NCBI RefSeq assembly: GCF_007713465.1
Contig: NZ_VMSG01000008.1
Coordinates: forward strand, 1 to 64,000
DNA length: 64,000 bases
Direction: 5' to 3'
Source: Pseudomonas sp. H3(2019)
Lineage (GTDB): Bacteria > Pseudomonadota > Gammaproteobacteria > Pseudomonadales > Pseudomonadaceae
Part shown: positions 25,212 to 32,114 of the stretch, piece after piece
How the letters are laid out: each line of letters opens with the position of its first letter
Numbering within the stretch: the first letter of the stretch is position 1
Translations under genes and position numbers: made by a program
Notes under the pieces: generated by a model
Seen by the model: only the letters and a program-made list of their open reading frames with translations
The model's database searches: none
What the model was told of the DNA's origin: nothing

Positions 25212-25571
25212 TCAGTAGACAGCAGATGCGTCGACTGGGCAGATCAGGTCATTCAGGGAGCCTAGGCGGCCTGGGATTACTTGACCTTCTGCTTTAGCCG
25301 TTTTGACGCGACGTTTGCGAGCAGGCTTTTGGATCTCGCGAGTGTTGACGCTGTACCAGTGATTCAGATCGACGCCTTTAGAGCGAACGATGGCTGGCAC
25401 GTGGCACATCTCATCAACCAAACCGGCCGGTAGGCACGGGGGGAGTTGATGGCGGTGAGGTGTTGCTTTGGGTTGGGATTCAAGCGCGACATGGGGTTTC
25501 TTCAGTGCACGCAGAAATTCCCGAGTAATAGTGCCGAGTGCGTGACCGATGCCATAGCTGAGTGTGGACAT
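25212..25571 (-). CDS. Hypothetical ICE protein (119 aa), basic
   Basis: Starts MSTLSYGIGHALGTITREFLRALKKPHVALESQPKATPHRHQLPPCLPAGLVDEMCHVPAIVRSKGVDLNHWYS. A strongly basic stretch (KPARKRRVKTAKAEG) suggests nucleic-acid binding, but no family is recognised. The ATG at 25571 has a good SD (CAGGAG). It is the first minus-strand backbone gene after the accessory insertion, with a leader pseudoknot and the second large structured element upstream. Confidence 0.65.
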   Translation of the reverse strand: MSTLSYGIGHALGTITREFLRALKKPHVALESQPKATPHRHQLPPCLPAGLVDEMCHVPAIVRSKGVDLNHWYSVNTREIQKPARKRRVKTAKAEGQVIPGRLGSLNDLICPVDASAVY

Positions 25572-25603
25572 TGTGTTTCTCCTGCAGGTTGGGATGCGGA
25601 GAA

Positions 25604-25634
25604 AGCACTGGCCCTGGTGGGGAAGTGATTCCCC
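25604..25634 (-). promoter_or_regulatory. 5' leader pseudoknot before the 119-aa ICE gene
   Basis: Minus strand GGGGA (25634-25630) pairs with UCCCC (25623-25619). Loop CACU (25627-25624) pairs with AGUG (25609-25606). The linker ACCAGGGCC and tail CUUUCUCCGC match the DUF3577 leader closely. It ends 33 nt before the ATG. Confidence 0.5.
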
Positions 25635-25641
25635 GCGAGGT

Positions 25642-25791
25642 GTATTGTGTAAGGTGCTTCTATCGACAGAGGTCGATCGGCCGCGCTACCAGAAGCTTAG
25701 CGGCCTTGGGTGGATCAACATGAACTCATGTCGCAGTTTTTAAGATCCTGACTGCCTGGGCATGATGCTGACGACGTCAGCAAAATACGTT
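25642..25791 (+). ncRNA. Candidate structured RNA with two tandem pseudoknots, copy 2
   Basis: Diverged copy of 24959-25107. The same plan is kept with compensatory changes: GCTTCT/AGAAGC replaces GCTTCC/GGAAGC, GGCCGC/GCGGCC replaces GACCGC/GCGGTC, ACATGA/TCATGT replaces ATGCGTT/AACGCAT, and GCAGTT/GACTGC replaces GTAGTC/GACTAC. GGATC/GATCC, the GCTACC linker, both TTGGG/CTGGG ends and the GCTGAC-GAC-GTCAGC hairpin are retained. Reading frames are not conserved between the copies, so selection appears to be on structure. Confidence 0.55.
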
Positions 25792-25927
25792 CCTATCATC
25801 GAAGGCGAATAGGGGGAGTGTCAAGCAAGGAGGGACCTACAGTCGGGAAAATGGAGATCGGTGGTTGTATGTAGTCAGGAGGCTCCGTGCTCTCTCCAGA
25901 TCGAGCGCTCCTAACAGAGAGTTCTCT

Positions 25928-26125
25928 ATGGTCCCCTGCCATGCAACTTCCCTTCGTCCTTGTCAACTCAAACACCTGATCTGCATTGCATCCGTCACGG
26001 GCCGTCTGCCTGAACGTGACGTAATGATCCTGTGGCTCACGCACCCCATCGGTATCCGCGTCACCGAGCTGGCCTTGCTGGAGGTTGCGGACGTGCTGTA
26101 CTCAAGTAGTGCTATAAGATGGTGA
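25928..26125 (+). pseudogene. Fragment of a tyrosine recombinase/integrase
   Basis: The 65 codons include ERDVMILWLTHPIGIRVTELALLEVADVLYSSSAIRW, which resembles the catalytic-domain start of tyrosine recombinases (ERD..ll...GIRVTEL..l...DVL), including the first active-site Arg. Nothing upstream resembles an N-terminal SAM-like domain, and the frame stops just after DVLYSSSAIR, before the HxxR and Tyr motifs. The rest is missing, and the HEPN-type gene begins 54 bp later. I read it as the remnant of an integrase broken when the accessory module arrived. Confidence 0.6.
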
Positions 26126-26178
26126 CAAATTGCTTATACGTGCGTGATTAATCCCAGAAGACAGAATAAGGTATTTTC

Positions 26179-27948
26179 ATGCTACAAATCAGTACCGGAA
26201 AATTTTATGAGACGACAGCCCCCGAACAGATGTATGAAACCATACATCGAGGGGTGTTTTATACGAATTACAGTTTTTTCAATGACCGCATTTCAACATT
26301 TGTTGGTGATATTTTGCCTGTTGCAAGATGGGAGGATTTCCAAACTGTTGCATGTGAAGTAACTGAACGGCTTCCTAAACCAGATCGCGATCCTTTACCT
26401 GGAGACGTTATTTCAGCGAGTGGTCAGAGTACGATGATCCAAGACTTTGCGGCTTTGGTATCGTTCAGCATGAATGTGACTTGTACGCCGGATCATAACT
26501 TGGCAAGGCGATTGCTTTCCGCGCAACGCCCACCTCTCGGAGTCTATGCATTGCCGCGCGGTTATGTATCGCGTATGTTTGATGCCAGTATTCATTATGG
26601 CGGGGAAGATTTAGATACTCTAAAATTGTTCATTGTTGAACTGATGGGGCTGGAGCGGAAGCGATACTCTGGGGTCATGCGCGCTGTTCGCCGGTATGTA
26701 ACTGCCATGCACAGGATGGCAGACGATTTAGACTTGGCTTACGCATTATTGGTTGCCTCCATTGAGTCACTGGCACAAGAGTTTGATGAGTTTACTCCGC
26801 AATGGAGTGATCTTGCAGATCAGAAACGTAAACCAGTCGACCAGGCGTTGAAGGATGCGCCAAATGAAATATCAGATACCGTGCGTGCGGCAATTCTTAA
26901 GTCTGAACATGTCGCACTAAAAAGAAGATTCTGTGAATTCACAAAACACTATTTGCAGTCAGATTTTTTCAGGAGCACCGTGTGTGAGGGGCAATCGCCC
27001 GCAGGGCGCACAGACATAGAAATTGCATTAAAAAATGCATATGACATACGCTCTGAGTACATCCACACACTCAAGCCACTTCCGAAAAACCTTGTCAGGG
27101 TGCCCACGCTTGGAGACATTCTAATTGTCGATTCGCGCCCTTTGTTAACTTTCAATGGTCTAGCGCGAATTGCCCGTCACGTCATATTGTCGTTCACAAA
27201 ACAGTCACAAAAAATTGCTAAGGAGAAATTTGATTTTACATCGGAATATCCAGGCACCGTTATAATGCAGATGGCCCCCCAATACTGGATTGGAAATCCC
27301 GATGGCTATTCTCAGCATACTGCGCGCATGTTTTTAAATGGTTTTCTATCACAGGTAGTCGATGGCATGGTAGAACCCCCTGGGCATGTTACAGATATGC
27401 GGCTTGTTATGCAGAGAATAAGGGGGCTTGTGCCGACATTGGCAAAATTGGATCAAAAAATGCCAATGCTGACCCTGTATGTACTGTTTTCTTATTACCT
27501 TCCTTCTGAAGAGCGCGAAGAGGCTCGCTCATTTCTGACGCCTTATTGGCAATGCTTTGATCAGCCGACAATTGATAGTCTCGTTGCTCATTTGGTGGTT
27601 CATTTATTTAATGGGGGAGATAAGCCAGAATGGGGACTTGGAAAAAGTGAAGAACTTCTGAGGAGCTACATTTCTCAGCGGTATCATAAAGATGGCCTAA
27701 ATGCAGGACCATTGCTTGGTGCAGCACTGACTTTATGGATTGCTGAATTGCATCGTTCATCCGGTTGTGAAACACAAGCTCGCAAACTAATTTCTTATGC
27801 CGTTGAGGAGTTTCCGAGTCAGAAATCAATACAAGATTTCGAAAGGGGATTGACAGATGAGCCAATACCAGAAGTCAACTGCAAAAGCATATTACTACCG
27901 CATCTAGCAATAAAGACTGGAGAGTCCCATGGTGCCGACGTTGAATAA
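26179..27948 (+). CDS. Large HEPN-motif protein of unknown family, candidate defence/toxin component
   Basis: A 589-residue protein with no family I can name. Residues 288-298 read YDIRSEYIHTL, with Arg291 and His296 giving the Rx4H active-site motif of HEPN ribonucleases, inside a helical context (DIEIALKNAYDIRSEYIHTLKPLP) like Apea-type HEPN domains. The remainder is mostly helical; the C-terminal part (GAALTLWIAELHRSSGCETQARKLISYAVEEFP) looks repeat-like. It is clearly AT-richer than its flanks. SD AAGG lies ahead of ATG 26179. It overlaps the next gene by 20 bp, so the two probably act together. Confidence 0.7.
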   Translation: MLQISTGKFYETTAPEQMYETIHRGVFYTNYSFFNDRISTFVGDILPVARWEDFQTVACEVTERLPKPDRDPLPGDVISASGQSTMIQDFAALVSFSMNVTCTPDHNLARRLLSAQRPPLGVYALPRGYVSRMFDASIHYGGEDLDTLKLFIVELMGLERKRYSGVMRAVRRYVTAMHRMADDLDLAYALLVASIESLAQEFDEFTPQWSDLADQKRKPVDQALKDAPNEISDTVRAAILKSEHVALKRRFCEFTKHYLQSDFFRSTVCEGQSPAGRTDIEIALKNAYDIRSEYIHTLKPLPKNLVRVPTLGDILIVDSRPLLTFNGLARIARHVILSFTKQSQKIAKEKFDFTSEYPGTVIMQMAPQYWIGNPDGYSQHTARMFLNGFLSQVVDGMVEPPGHVTDMRLVMQRIRGLVPTLAKLDQKMPMLTLYVLFSYYLPSEEREEARSFLTPYWQCFDQPTIDSLVAHLVVHLFNGGDKPEWGLGKSEELLRSYISQRYHKDGLNAGPLLGAALTLWIAELHRSSGCETQARKLISYAVEEFPSQKSIQDFERGLTDEPIPEVNCKSILLPHLAIKTGESHGADVE

Positions 27949-28570
27949 TCTCCTTGCCCGATCAGCCGAGCTTGAACGAAGGCTTGAGGGGTTCATCCTG
28001 CCACCTCCGTTTGATGAGCCAGACAAGTTGGTAGCGAGCCGCATTATGTGCAGTATTGCATTTGAGCATGCGGAGAGTGTCAAGGTGCTGATTGGCGCTG
28101 GAAATTTTACCTCCGCGACCGGCCTGCTCCGACTTCAGTTCGAAGCATTCGTTCGGGGAATGTGGCTGATCTACGTCGCCGATGCCGACTCTGTGGCGCT
28201 ATTGATGAGCGAACTGTCCGACGAGGGCATGGTAAAGGCTCAAAAGATGCCAACGCCTGCTGCAATGTTAGACGAGCTGGAGGGCAAGGCACTTAAGCAA
28301 ACACTCGCTAAACTCAAAGAGTTCAAACAGAACTCATGGAAGTCCTTGAACTCGTTTGTCCACGGCGGTATCCATGCCGTGAACCGGCACAGCAAGGGCT
28401 ACCCTATCTTGCTCCTAATGCAGCTACTGAAGGCATCAAATAGTCTGTCAGTAATGGTCTGTATGTTGATGTCCGAGCTGGCGGAAAGTCCAATCGGAAA
28501 GAACAGAGTTGCTGAAATCAATATTGAATTTGAAGATTGCCTTCCAATGGACAGCAAAACAGAACGCTGA
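27929..28570 (+). CDS. DUF6988/DUF5677-like protein
   Basis: A 213-residue helical protein. FTSATGLLRLQFEAFVRGMWLIYVADADSVALLMSEL and the late segment SWKSLNSFVHGGIHAVNRHSKGYPILLL resemble the DUF6988/DUF5677 group, which has a HEPN-like helical bundle with a conserved S-F-x-H-G motif. Its ATG lies inside the last codons of the HEPN-type gene, with GGAG just ahead, implying coupled translation. It may be the antitoxin or partner of the upstream protein. Function is inferred only from the pairing. Confidence 0.65.
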   Translation: MVPTLNNLLARSAELERRLEGFILPPPFDEPDKLVASRIMCSIAFEHAESVKVLIGAGNFTSATGLLRLQFEAFVRGMWLIYVADADSVALLMSELSDEGMVKAQKMPTPAAMLDELEGKALKQTLAKLKEFKQNSWKSLNSFVHGGIHAVNRHSKGYPILLLMQLLKASNSLSVMVCMLMSELAESPIGKNRVAEINIEFEDCLPMDSKTER

Positions 28571-28576
28571 AAACTG

Positions 28577-28717
28577 ATGAAAGGGCACGATACACGGAGT
28601 GATCACGAACTGCAGGCATGGCATCGTGGACGTTTGCGAGTAAATCGAGGGACTGACGTTTTGGCAACAAAACGCGAAACAGAGCTGGCTGAAATTGCCA
28701 AGAAAGAAACTGATTGA
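28577..28717 (+). CDS. Possible small basic protein (46 aa)
   Basis: The frame MKGHDTRSDHELQAWHRGRL... ends ATKRETELAEIAKKETD and starts 6 bp after the DUF6988-like stop. It is highly charged with a helical C-terminus. Without a clear SD or known relatives it could be chance or the tail of a larger lost gene. Confidence 0.3.
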   Translation: MKGHDTRSDHELQAWHRGRLRVNRGTDVLATKRETELAEIAKKETD

Positions 28718-28753
28718 GCTGATAGGGGCTGAAAGCAATGAGGGGAGGAGCTA

Positions 28754-28785
28754 CCGAGGGTGACTGTGTCAGCAGTCACTCTCGG
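28754..28785. repeat. 13-bp stem hairpin after the accessory module
   Basis: CCGAGGGTGACTG (28754-28766) pairs with CAGTCACTCTCGG (28773-28785), one G-T, loop TGTCAG. No T-run follows. It may end transcription of the HEPN/DUF6988 unit. Confidence 0.5.
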
Positions 28786-28990
28786 CTGGGGGTAGGTAAT
28801 ACTATTCAGAGAAGAATGCCACCTGTGACAGTTGAAGCGTCAATGATCTCTGGGCATTGATCGGGACGTCTCATTATCACCTGGCCAATTATCGTGGCTG
28901 AGGCCAGCAAACATTAAGGCACGCATCCGCGCACAAAAGGAGCCCTGCGTTTCGCCGGCGGGCCACCGGCAGAGAAAAGCGGCTACCAAG

Positions 28991-29030
28991 AGGTAGCCTG
29001 ATGATCCTTTCCAAGATCATCAGGCTACCT
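28991..29030. repeat. Perfect 16-bp stem hairpin
   Basis: AGGTAGCCTGATGATC (28991-29006) and its exact complement (29015-29030) are separated by 8 bases. This is the longest perfect stem in the non-coding part of this stretch. It could be a transcription barrier or mobile-element end. Confidence 0.65.
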
Positions 29031-29053
29031 ATTGTGTAAGCTTTAAAAAGTAT

Positions 29054-29076
29054 GGGCCGCAACACCAGTGCGGCCC
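29054..29076 (-). terminator. Terminator at the end of the pil operon
   Basis: GGGCCGCA (29054-29061) pairs with TGCGGCCC (29069-29076). On the minus strand the stem is followed by ATACTTTTT. It lies about 300 bp after the pilM stop and is the best terminator candidate for the operon; on the plus strand only TTT follows. Confidence 0.6.
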
Positions 29077-29372
29077 TTTGATTACGGTGCTTCGAACCTC
29101 GAGAGAACCCTATGTGCCTTTGAACTCGCAATTCACGAGTTGACGGCTGCGTGTCTAGCTTTGAACAGGGAGACACAGGGAGAATTCTCGACCAGATCCG
29201 CACGCCCTTCCCGGAGCTACGCGTGCTATGGGGTAGGTGATGAGGTAAATCTACATCACCGGGTGCTACTGATGACCGCCAGTAGCCAGCGAGGTGGAAC
29301 AGTTAATGCCAATATTGTGGCACAACGAGTACCTCGCTGCCATAGAGCACAAATTGTCCAGGTTCAGGCAGG

Positions 29373-29813
29373 TTACCGGTATGCCACCGCTGCACCATTT
29401 GGGATAGCTGCCGGGATCACGATGTCCGTAGCGCCTTCGGTGGAGCTGATCAATCGTCCGGCAGATGCGTAGCCAATGGCAGCTGACGAACTCGTTAGCT
29501 CGGCTAGTTTTGCCACCAGACCGGCAGGTGGCGCCACGTAGAATGTGAAGCTGTCACCTGAAGCAACATAGCCATTGATACCAGGTAAATGAACGTACCA
29601 GGCTGGCAGTGATAGCGCGTTGTCAGGTACCAGACCTGTAATTTCCGAGTTGTTATGTGCGTATTCAGCTAGTGCATTACGGTAAACAATCAGGTTGTGA
29701 GCAATTGCCGATGCGTCAGCACGAAGGGCGCTTTCTTCCGATCTCTGCGTCAAGTCGCCCAGAACGCTTAATGTGATACCAGTTACTAATAAGATGATCC
29801 AGTATAGAGGCAT
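29373..29813 (-). CDS. pilM: Type IVB pilus biogenesis protein PilM
   Basis: A 146-residue protein with an N-terminal membrane helix (MPLYWIILLVTGITLSVLGDLTQ), then the PilM-type sequence HNLIVYRNALAEYAHNNSEITGLVPDNALSLPAWYVHLPGINGYVASGDSFTFYVAPPAGL. PilM of the R64/PFGI-1 thin pilus is a small inner-membrane or periplasmic biogenesis factor. Here it is the last gene of the operon, separated from pilV by an inserted FkbM-type methyltransferase gene. It has no terminator immediately after it. Confidence 0.88.
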   Translation of the reverse strand: MPLYWIILLVTGITLSVLGDLTQRSEESALRADASAIAHNLIVYRNALAEYAHNNSEITGLVPDNALSLPAWYVHLPGINGYVASGDSFTFYVAPPAGLVAKLAELTSSSAAIGYASAGRLISSTEGATDIVIPAAIPNGAAVAYR

Positions 29814-29882
29814 AATATCAGCCTAGCCTGTAAGGGCGTATCGCTATTAAATCTGGGCTGAGAAGTTTCATAAGTATGGTGG

Positions 29883-30704
29883 CTATCTGGCTAGAAGGGA
29901 TCTTAGATGCTGAATTGCACGCCAGCTTCTACTTTGTTTGATTGCGTTTAGTTCGGATTCGGCTCTGTCGGCGCGTTCTTTTTCCATCGCTAGCGTGTTG
30001 TCAGGATGGTGGATGGGGAAGCTATAGCTGTGGCCGTAACATAGATGGAAGTCATCCAGATAGCTTGGGGGTGTTTCAAAGGCTCCTGCTAGATTTAGAT
30101 GCTCTTCTGCTAAGTAGAAGGTATTAAGTCCGTCGAAAAGAATAGGGCGATAAGACGCATCGGTTATGATTTTTTCCCAAGGTTGGTCTCTATTGAATGG
30201 AGTTTCTACCAGGATTATCCAAGGTCGCCACTTTTCAAGGTCTATGCCCTTTAGTACAGACTCCTCGTGGCCTTCAACATCAATCTTGAGAAAGTGAATG
30301 TCGCCTTTAACATGCTCTTCGCAAATGGATGTCAGCGTTCTGGACCTGACGGATGTGCTCTGAACTTCGCGGCCAGACTCCTTATGTTCTTCGGCGATTG
30401 TGGCAACCATCGTCGAGAGCCCAGTCCCTGGAATGTCGAAAAAAGTACGCACTTCATCATCCGTGTCGCCAGCAGCACATTGAAGGTTTATATCTTTAGG
30501 TCTTTGCTGAGAAAGTGAGTTGTGAAATGCCTGGACAGGCTCAATGTTTATACCAGTCCAGCCGCGCTCATAAAATGCACGAGTTACAGAGTCAACGGAG
30601 GGGTCATTTGCACCAACGTCAATGTAAAATCCATTTTCGAAAAATTTCAATGCTCGCCACAGTCTTATGTCTTCGAAATTCTGTGCGTAGGAAATGAACT
30701 TCAC
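29883..30704 (-). CDS. FkbM family methyltransferase inserted in the pil operon
   Basis: A 273-residue SAM-dependent methyltransferase. The FkbM hallmarks are MKFISYAQNFEDIRLWRALK, then FYIDVGANDPSVDSVTRAFYERGWTGINIEP (motif I) and DIHFLKIDVEGHEESVLKGIDLEKWRPWIILVE. The C-terminus carries a coiled stretch, MEKERADRAESELNAIKQSRSWRAI, typical of proteins acting beside glycosyltransferases. FkbM enzymes usually O-methylate sugars. Its place between pilV and pilM is not part of the canonical operon, and its base composition is AT-richer, so it was probably acquired. It may modify pilus- or surface-linked glycan. Confidence 0.88.
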   Translation of the reverse strand: MKFISYAQNFEDIRLWRALKFFENGFYIDVGANDPSVDSVTRAFYERGWTGINIEPVQAFHNSLSQQRPKDINLQCAAGDTDDEVRTFFDIPGTGLSTMVATIAEEHKESGREVQSTSVRSRTLTSICEEHVKGDIHFLKIDVEGHEESVLKGIDLEKWRPWIILVETPFNRDQPWEKIITDASYRPILFDGLNTFYLAEEHLNLAGAFETPPSYLDDFHLCYGHSYSFPIHHPDNTLAMEKERADRAESELNAIKQSRSWRAIQHLRSLLAR

Positions 30705-30737
30705 TTGGTTCTCCTAATGTGGTGGATGCAGAGCTCG

Positions 30738-32114
30738 TTAGAAATTCGCGCAGAAAGCAGTCGCTTCAATGCCAGTGAACCAAACGTAAGAGTACAGTGT
30801 CCCTACCTTCATTCCGCACTTCCAAGATTGCATGTCTACCTCTGGGTGTGATGAGTCAAAGTCGACTTGTGTAGCGTATCCATTGAAGTTGCATCCTCCG
30901 GAGAGTACTTTTTTTCCGGCTGGGCAAGCAGCCCAAACTTCGATAAGTGCAGGTAACTCAGCTTCAGTAATGTACCTGTATTGCCTAGCCCACTCGATAT
31001 TGGCAATACCTGACATTTTCCACAAGCTATCTTGGCAAGAAAGTGTAAGCCCAGCGGCATTGCGACCGACCAAACCGTTGGGTGAGCATGGAGTGTTTGC
31101 TGTAGCAACACCGTCAAGTTGCAGATATTCACCCACCTCAGCGCGGCCTTCTGAGGAGACTGTACCTCCGCGCAGCTGCCCAGGGGTGTACACATTTTTA
31201 TTGCCATAAGCTCGGATCCAGCTGGCATCAGACATATACCAGCCACCTCCCCATTTCTCGCTGTACCAGCCACTGTCACCTTGAGTACGGAACCAGTTGC
31301 CAGTGTATGTCTCTCCCGAGATCTTGGCCGTCGCGCCGGTGACGTTTGCACTGGCGTTAATCGAGGTTGCATTGACATTGCCCGTCGCGTTGACGTTGCC
31401 TCCGGCAGTAACGGTTCCAGACGCGGTGACGTTTGCAGCGTTGTTGACGTTATTGTTACCCATGTCCAGCGCAGTATTCATTCGGTTGAGCTCAGGCTTG
31501 CCGGGGATAGCGTTTCGATAGAGGTAGTCATTGGCGAGTGAGCCGTCCTGCAGGAAAAGAGCGCTCGCCGTGTGCCCAACACCTGGGTTCATACCGTAGT
31601 TGCTGAGAGCAATCTGCCATCCGCCTCGAACTCCTTGGACGATGTCAGTGTTGCTGGTGGGGATGAATCCTCCAGTTCCTCCAAGATTCTCAGCAATCTC
31701 ACGGGTGCCGATCTCATCAATCGTCTCCCCACCCGTGGTAATGACGATTGACTCAAGCTGGTTGGGAGCAGGGCTGCGCGCGAGCACAAGGAAGTTCTGA
31801 CCGAAAGCGTTGGTGTCGCCGAAACCGCTCGGCAAATAGTTGGTATTGCGCAGCATCGTTAGAGTGATTTGAGCGGGTACGGTCGGGGTGGCCGATGCCA
31901 GCACAGCGCTGAAATTGTCTTTGAGATACTTCGCTGCGGCATCTGCGACAGCCTGTTGTTGCTGGGCAGCAATCGTATAGTTCTGTGAGTCCATCCGGCT
32001 TGCAAGAAGACTGGCGCCGATCGCACTCAGCAGGATGAAGGCAATGATTGCGAACAGAAACTCCACTGCGATAAAACCACCCTGATGGGGGTGGGGGTGT
32101 GTTTTTGGTTTCAT
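30738..32114 (-). CDS. pilV: PilV, minor pilin/tip adhesin of the conjugative type IVB pilus
   Basis: A 458-residue prepilin. The N-terminus HPHPHQGGFIAVEFLFAIIAFILLSAIGASLLASRM has the GGF-type prepilin cleavage site and hydrophobic helix. The middle holds Asn/Ala/Thr repeats (NVTASGTVTAGGNVNATGNVNATSINASANV). A C-terminal domain has paired cysteines (CPAGKKVLSGGCNF ... WKCGMKVG ... AFC) that would contact recipient cells. In R64 this end is shuffled by the Rci recombinase, but I see no rci gene or alternative C-termini downstream. The start at 32114 has AGAGGAG ahead and overlaps the pilT stop (ATGA). Confidence 0.88.
   Translation of the reverse strand: MKPKTHPHPHQGGFIAVEFLFAIIAFILLSAIGASLLASRMDSQNYTIAAQQQQAVADAAAKYLKDNFSAVLASATPTVPAQITLTMLRNTNYLPSGFGDTNAFGQNFLVLARSPAPNQLESIVITTGGETIDEIGTREIAENLGGTGGFIPTSNTDIVQGVRGGWQIALSNYGMNPGVGHTASALFLQDGSLANDYLYRNAIPGKPELNRMNTALDMGNNNVNNAANVTASGTVTAGGNVNATGNVNATSINASANVTGATAKISGETYTGNWFRTQGDSGWYSEKWGGGWYMSDASWIRAYGNKNVYTPGQLRGGTVSSEGRAEVGEYLQLDGVATANTPCSPNGLVGRNAAGLTLSCQDSLWKMSGIANIEWARQYRYITEAELPALIEVWAACPAGKKVLSGGCNFNGYATQVDFDSSHPEVDMQSWKCGMKVGTLYSYVWFTGIEATAFCANF

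Larger units (their letters stand above)
28718..29372. other. 655-bp gene-poor stretch between the accessory module and the pil operon
   Basis: No convincing protein gene on either strand. It contains three strong hairpins (28754-28785, 28991-29030, 29054-29076) and an 8-bp inverted repeat AGCGAGGT/ACCTCGCT at 29288-29338 enclosing TGCCA/TGGCA. The last hairpins probably end the pil transcript from the right and isolate it from the accessory genes. Confidence 0.5.

Noticed and set aside
24959..25791. tRNA or tmRNA-like genes in the two structured elements
   Set aside because: Short D-arm-like words (GGTAGCGC, reverse strand) occur, but there is no T-loop GGTTCGA, no anticodon arm with 7-nt loop and no acceptor/CCA end.
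24959..26125. Type III toxin-antitoxin (pseudoknot repeat RNA plus endoribonuclease)
   Set aside because: The RNA copies are single, ~150 nt and separated by a minus-strand gene; no ToxN/CptN/TenpN-like protein follows directly. The HEPN gene at 26179 is not of that family and is >380 bp away.
29288..29338. Shufflon recombination site (sfx-like) in the AGCGAGGT inverted repeat
   Set aside because: TGCCAATATTG has partial likeness to sfx only; there are no further copies or an rci gene nearby.
28889..29472. Two overlapping frames (minus 28889-29203, plus 29068-29472)
   Set aside because: They run through strong hairpins and the pilM 3' end; no family resemblance or SD.
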